From positions 1 through 10,072 of the forward strand of contig JAGQHH010000202.1 of the NCBI GenBank assembly GCA_020431945.1: DNA of 10,072 nucleotides. Reading direction: 5' to 3'. The first letter of the stretch is position 1; the number at the start of each line of letters is the position of its first letter. The DNA is from Cyanobacteria bacterium HKST-UBA02. GTDB taxonomy: Bacteria; Cyanobacteriota; Vampirovibrionia; Obscuribacterales; Obscuribacteraceae. This document shows positions 6,686 to 10,072 of this stretch, in pieces. The notes under the pieces were generated by a model. That model was not told where the DNA came from and made no database searches. It saw nothing but the letters and a program-made list of their open reading frames with translations. The position numbers and the translations under genes were made by a program.

Positions 6686-9600
6686 ATGTCCGAACTCAAA
6701 GACGCGAATGCGGCTGTGGATCAAACCGCCGAAGCCGTTGGAAAGCATAATGATGGTACCGATTCGTCCCAGAAACTCATCACTCAAGTCAACGAGGAGT
6801 TGAAGACTCTCTCGGCTCCAGAGCAAGCTTATGTCGAGAACAGCCTCGCCGCCCGCGGGCTTCTGCCCGAGGTGGCAGTGGAGACCGGCCTGGTGAGCAA
6901 AGACCAGTTTATCTCTCGAGAGGAGCTCCAGCGAATCGGCGAGGAAGAAGGGACCGGCTCGCTCAAAGGCATGGCGGCTCGTTATCTCGCTGAGAATTAC
7001 AATGTCATCGGCGGCAACCGCTACGATATCAATTCGGACTGGGTAGAAGCCTTCGATATGCGTCTCGACAAAGGCATCGAGACCGATCAAGCTATCAAAG
7101 AATATCCGGGACTGCTCAAGCTATTAAAGGATCAGAACCCCGGCGACGCTGATTTGCAGGCTCGCGACGGACTCCGAATGGAGGACCTGGACAGCCTGCT
7201 TACCAAGCCTGACGCTAATCTCACCGAGGAGCAGCGCAAAGCCCTCACCTTCATGAAGAACAACTTCGACATGATGAAGACTCCCCGGGGTGTCGGCAGT
7301 CTCTTCAACTGGACGACTCCTCGTATCACCGGCGACAGTCTCGATGAGTTCCTGGATACGGGTATGCCCCTGGGCATGAGACAGCAGACCGATGTAGCTC
7401 GAGCCGACATGGGCGAGCAACCAGAGATTCAGAAAGCGGCCGTGACCGGCGAGCAGGAGCGCGAGAGCGCTGCTCCGGTGGTTCCCGGGGATGGAGATAA
7501 CCAGCAAGTGACCCCCGGGGATGGTCAGCAAGTGGCTCCGGGAGACGGCCAGAATCAAGAAATCAAGCCCGGGGGTCCGGGCTCCGACGCCACGGTCAGC
7601 GGCGATCAACCTGGTCGCAATCAGGCTCCCGATGACTTCGGTCCGGATCGCCGGGTTGTCGATGAAAGCGCGCCCAAGAGCGCGGTGCCCGAGGGCACTC
7701 GTTTCCGCCAGTTCGGCGAAGGACAGGACACTCAGGGCGAGAGCGACCCTGATCTCAAATCGATCAAGATCAAGCAGTCGATGACGGTGGAGGACTTCGC
7801 CCGCTCGCAGCTCGGGGCTCAGGCTCCTGACGAGAGCGTCAAAGAGTTGACCGACAAGATCGTCAATGCCAACGGCGCCCTCACCGACGGAGCGTCGGTA
7901 ATCCAGGCTGATTCGGTTTTCCGTGTGCCTAAAGACTTACAGCTTCAACCCATCGAGACCACTGATCCGAACTCCAAAACAATCAAGCTGGATCGATCCA
8001 TGACAGTGGAGGACTTCGCTCGCAGCCAGCTGGCTCAGGGCGCCACGGATGCCGAGGTGCAGGACCTGGCAGGCAAGATCGTCTCCGCCAATAGCAGTCT
8101 AGACAGTCCGGCGGCAACCATCGAAGCCGGCACTGAGATCAAGGTACCACCCGATCTGGAATTGAAAGCCATCGAGGCGGATCATAAATTCGTCACCCTG
8201 AAAGAGCCCATGACAGTGGACGCTTTCGCCCGCTCGCAGCTTCCTGAAGGTGCCAGCGATGATGATGTGCGTGCTCTATCAGAGAAGATCGCCGCCGGCA
8301 ATAGCGACCTCGCCGATGGTGCTGCGGTCATGGAAGCCGGCAAGGAGTACAAGGTCCCCCGGGATCTCGAGCTCAAAGCCATCGAGCCGGACCACAAGCT
8401 CATGAAGCTGAAAGAGCCCATGACCGTGGACGATTTCGCTCGCTCGCAGCTTCCGGACGGAGCCAGTGATGACGATGTCAGAGCCCTGAGCCAGAAACTC
8501 ATAGATGCCAACGATAGCCTCAGCGACGGCACCTCGATGATCGAAGCCGGCAAAGAGATCAAGATTCCCAAGGAGCTCGAGCTCAAGGCAATCGACAAGA
8601 CCTACGAAGTGAAGGAAGGCGACAATCTCTGGAAAATCGCCCGGGGTTATTTGAAAGAGCAGAACGGCGGAGTCCGTCCTTCCAACCAGGAAGTCCTGGA
8701 TCTGGTCAATAAGATCGTCGATCGAAACAGCATTCCTCATCCCGATCTCATCTATCCTGATCAGAAGTTCAAGATTCCCGGCGGCGAGCCTCCCGAGGAG
8801 ATCAAGCCCGAGCCGGAGAAGCCCGCCGAGCGAATTCCGGAGCCGACCACGCCGGAAGAGGTTCATCCTCGAGAGGTCCCGGAGGAAGTCGAGCCGCCGG
8901 GCGGTGAAGAGCGAGCCAGTGACGCCCGCAACAAACTCCTCGAGACCGCCGAGCGCAGCTATGCCGACAATCCCGGCAAATTCGACGCCTTCAAAGAGCA
9001 GGTGGAAAGATTCGAGGAGCGGGGCAAACGTGACGGTCTATCGGATCAAGTGATGGACGGCACTTATGACAATGTCCGGCGCTTGCTCGAGTTCGAAGGC
9101 GAGACGCCTACCACTGCCGAGCAGCGGGAGCGCCTTGCCGAGCAGGTGATGAACCAGGCCGCCAACACCAACCTCATCGACCAGGGACATCACAATACCT
9201 GCAACATGAATACCGTCGAGGTCAGGACCTATACTCGCAATCCCGATGATGCCGCCAAACTGGTGGCGGATGTGGCCACCACCGGTAAATACACCACCAC
9301 CGACGGCATCGAAGTGACCATCGATCCCACTCCCCACAACGACTCGAAAAACGAGCATCGCTGGGACGGGGATCGCAGCCACGCCAGCGAGATTTTCCAG
9401 GTGACTGCCGCCAATGTCAGGCTCGAGCAGGACAATCGCAAGACCGATCCCCCGGGTCAGCTCCGCTACGAGCAACACGACAGAGTGCCCGGAACACCTG
9501 GTTCCGGAGAGGCGATCATGGACTATTCTCAGGATCCGCCCAAGCAGGTCGGCACCAGTCCGGACATCAATGTCGGCAATATCGGGAAGCTGCGTGACGT

Positions 9601-10072
9601 CTATGCTTCCATCACCGGAGACCACGAGTCGGAAATAGTCGTCGGTCACGACAAATTCGTCACTGATACCAGTGACGGTGTGAAGCGGGTAGACTCCGAG
9701 GAAGCGTTCAAAGCCTTCCTCTCGGAAGCGAAAGATTCCCACAAGCTGCCTCTCATCGTGGCCGTACATACGTCCAACGAGCCTTTCTGGAGCGATTCGG
9801 GCGGCGGCATGGCCGGCGGGTCCGGCGGTGGTCATGTGGTGATGATCACCGATTTCGAAGCCGGGCCTCCGTCGAAAGTCACCATCGACAATTCCTGGGG
9901 CACCAGGAACGATCACGATGCCAGCAAGGCTGTGGATGTGCATGATCTCTACGGTTCGATGATGCGGCCCCAGGACGCGCTCGATCTTATGAATCAAGAT
10001 GTCGAGGCCAGCCGTTCCGCCGGTACCCCCGACCACTGGCGAGAGTTCGAGGCCCTCCGCCTGGAGCGCAGT
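6686..10072 (+). CDS. Giant LysM-repeat protein with papain-like C-terminal domain (3' partial)
   Basis: Open for 1129 codons to the window edge without a stop, so the C-terminus is missing. Regions in order: a charged helical N-terminus (1-250) with no signal peptide or membrane helix; a Gly/Pro/Asp-rich linker with three PGDG units (267-290); five tandem LysM-type modules (about 358-699), the first four divergent and the fifth canonical (YEVKEGDNLWKIA); a Pro/Glu-rich linker (about 701-741); then a region with Q833 (QGHHNTC), C839, H1050 (GGGHVVMI) and N1069 (IDNSWG). These are in the order of the papain-family Gln, Cys, His and Asn, with papain's NSWG context. LysM modules bind peptidoglycan or chitin-like glycans, so a cell-wall-associated or exported cysteine peptidase is plausible. 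Coding frame is certain, LysM very likely, peptidase activity inferred. The absence of a signal peptide leaves export unexplained. Confidence 0.88.
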   Translation, partial: MSELKDANAAVDQTAEAVGKHNDGTDSSQKLITQVNEELKTLSAPEQAYVENSLAARGLLPEVAVETGLVSKDQFISREELQRIGEEEGTGSLKGMAARYLAENYNVIGGNRYDINSDWVEAFDMRLDKGIETDQAIKEYPGLLKLLKDQNPGDADLQARDGLRMEDLDSLLTKPDANLTEEQRKALTFMKNNFDMMKTPRGVGSLFNWTTPRITGDSLDEFLDTGMPLGMRQQTDVARADMGEQPEIQKAAVTGEQERESAAPVVPGDGDNQQVTPGDGQQVAPGDGQNQEIKPGGPGSDATVSGDQPGRNQAPDDFGPDRRVVDESAPKSAVPEGTRFRQFGEGQDTQGESDPDLKSIKIKQSMTVEDFARSQLGAQAPDESVKELTDKIVNANGALTDGASVIQADSVFRVPKDLQLQPIETTDPNSKTIKLDRSMTVEDFARSQLAQGATDAEVQDLAGKIVSANSSLDSPAATIEAGTEIKVPPDLELKAIEADHKFVTLKEPMTVDAFARSQLPEGASDDDVRALSEKIAAGNSDLADGAAVMEAGKEYKVPRDLELKAIEPDHKLMKLKEPMTVDDFARSQLPDGASDDDVRALSQKLIDANDSLSDGTSMIEAGKEIKIPKELELKAIDKTYEVKEGDNLWKIARGYLKEQNGGVRPSNQEVLDLVNKIVDRNSIPHPDLIYPDQKFKIPGGEPPEEIKPEPEKPAERIPEPTTPEEVHPREVPEEVEPPGGEERASDARNKLLETAERSYADNPGKFDAFKEQVERFEERGKRDGLSDQVMDGTYDNVRRLLEFEGETPTTAEQRERLAEQVMNQAANTNLIDQGHHNTCNMNTVEVRTYTRNPDDAAKLVADVATTGKYTTTDGIEVTIDPTPHNDSKNEHRWDGDRSHASEIFQVTAANVRLEQDNRKTDPPGQLRYEQHDRVPGTPGSGEAIMDYSQDPPKQVGTSPDINVGNIGKLRDVYASITGDHESEIVVGHDKFVTDTSDGVKRVDSEEAFKAFLSEAKDSHKLPLIVAVHTSNEPFWSDSGGGMAGGSGGGHVVMITDFEAGPPSKVTIDNSWGTRNDHDASKAVDVHDLYGSMMRPQDALDLMNQDVEASRSAGTPDHWREFEALRLERS
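7475..7576 (+). repeat. PGDG micro-repeats in the interdomain linker
   Basis: Pro-Gly-Asp-Gly occurs at codons starting 7484, 7514 and 7538, followed by a related PGGPG at 7568. Each unit is separated by a short Gln/Val-rich spacer (QQVTPGDG, QQVAPGDG). It is a low-complexity flexible linker between the N-terminal region and the LysM array, with DNA similar enough to suggest recent slippage or duplication. Confidence 0.7.
7757..8782 (+). repeat. Five tandem LysM-type modules
   Basis: The phrase MTV(E/D)xFARSQL recurs with its Met codon at 7781, 8000, 8210 and 8420, spaced 73, 70 and 70 residues. The aligned position in the fifth, canonical module (GDNLWKIARGYL) is at 8621, 67 residues on. 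Each unit then has a D/E-rich helix, a K(I/L)xxxN(S/G)xL segment and a closing (V/I)P(K/R/P)(D/E)L strand, equivalent to the LysM beta-alpha-alpha-beta pattern. Modules 3 and 4 are nearly identical in DNA over their first half (both begin AAAGAGCCCATGAC), pointing to recent duplication. Confidence 0.8.

Noticed and set aside
6154..6750. Plus-strand open frame of 198 codons across the selenoprotein gene and intergenic region
   Set aside because: It overlaps the SelW frame, the divergent region and the start of the LysM gene, and its product has no domain-like character.
1481..9427. CTCGAG appears about 19 times, several-fold above chance, reminiscent of the cyanobacterial HIP1 repeat
   Set aside because: The sites I checked are in-frame CTC-GAG (Leu-Glu) dicodons, and GAGCTC is similarly frequent, so codon preference explains it. 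A count in non-coding DNA would settle the matter.
9038..10036. Minus-strand open frame (332 codons) opposite the papain-like region
   Set aside because: The plus-strand frame is continuous and carries NSWG and other motifs; the antisense product is His/Ile/Gly-rich with no family signature.
1..10072. CRISPR arrays, insertion sequences, phage genes or attachment sites
   Set aside because: No direct-repeat/spacer pattern, transposase, integrase or terminal inverted repeats were seen; the repeats present are in-frame protein modules.

Overview
The window looks like chromosomal DNA of moderately high GC, densely packed with genes. The organism is probably a bacterium related to Cyanobacteria, perhaps the non-photosynthetic Melainabacteria/Obscuribacterales side. 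That assignment is an inference. It rests on a Ski2-like helicase whose N-terminus closely resembles cyanobacterial homologues from memory, a soluble Hanks-type kinase, and a very large LysM protein. No database search was possible.

Layout. (1) At positions 1-25 the left edge cuts a minus-strand tRNA gene; only its 5' acceptor strand and D-arm remain, and it is probably tRNA-Pro. (2) A short divergent promoter region follows, with a TATAAT for the tRNA on the minus strand overlapping a TTGGCA-N16-TATAGT promoter on the plus strand. (3) A plus-strand pair encodes a Ski2/DSHCT helicase, apparently started by ATT, and a Ser/Thr kinase one base downstream. (4) These converge, with a 4-bp overlap of stop codons, on a tightly packed minus-strand operon. 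In transcription order it holds a SelW/Rdx-family protein with an in-frame TGA, cytidylate kinase (cmk), a site-2-protease-like M50 peptidase fused to TPRs, and a secreted CAP/SCP-domain protein. (5) A 184-bp divergent intergenic region follows. (6) A giant plus-strand open frame starts at 6686 and runs off the right edge without a stop (1129 codons seen). It encodes an N-terminal helical region, a PGDG-repeat linker, five tandem LysM-type modules, a Pro/Glu-rich linker and a C-terminal domain with papain-type residues in papain order.

Main discovery. The first gene of the minus-strand operon reads through a TGA exactly where SelW-family proteins carry selenocysteine (Y-C-G-A-U-G-Y). It starts at an ATG with a GGAGGG ribosome site. 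A conventional ORF caller would drop the first 39 residues, including the redox motif, and call a meaningless 77-residue protein from an internal GTG. A small hairpin lies at a bacterial-SECIS-like distance after the TGA. If real, the operon joins a selenocysteine redox protein to nucleotide metabolism and envelope proteolysis.

Second discovery. The C-terminal domain of the giant LysM protein carries Q833, C839, H1050 and N1069 in an N-S-W-G context. The Q-to-C spacing of six residues is the same as in papain, which suggests an undescribed LysM-linked cysteine peptidase or effector.
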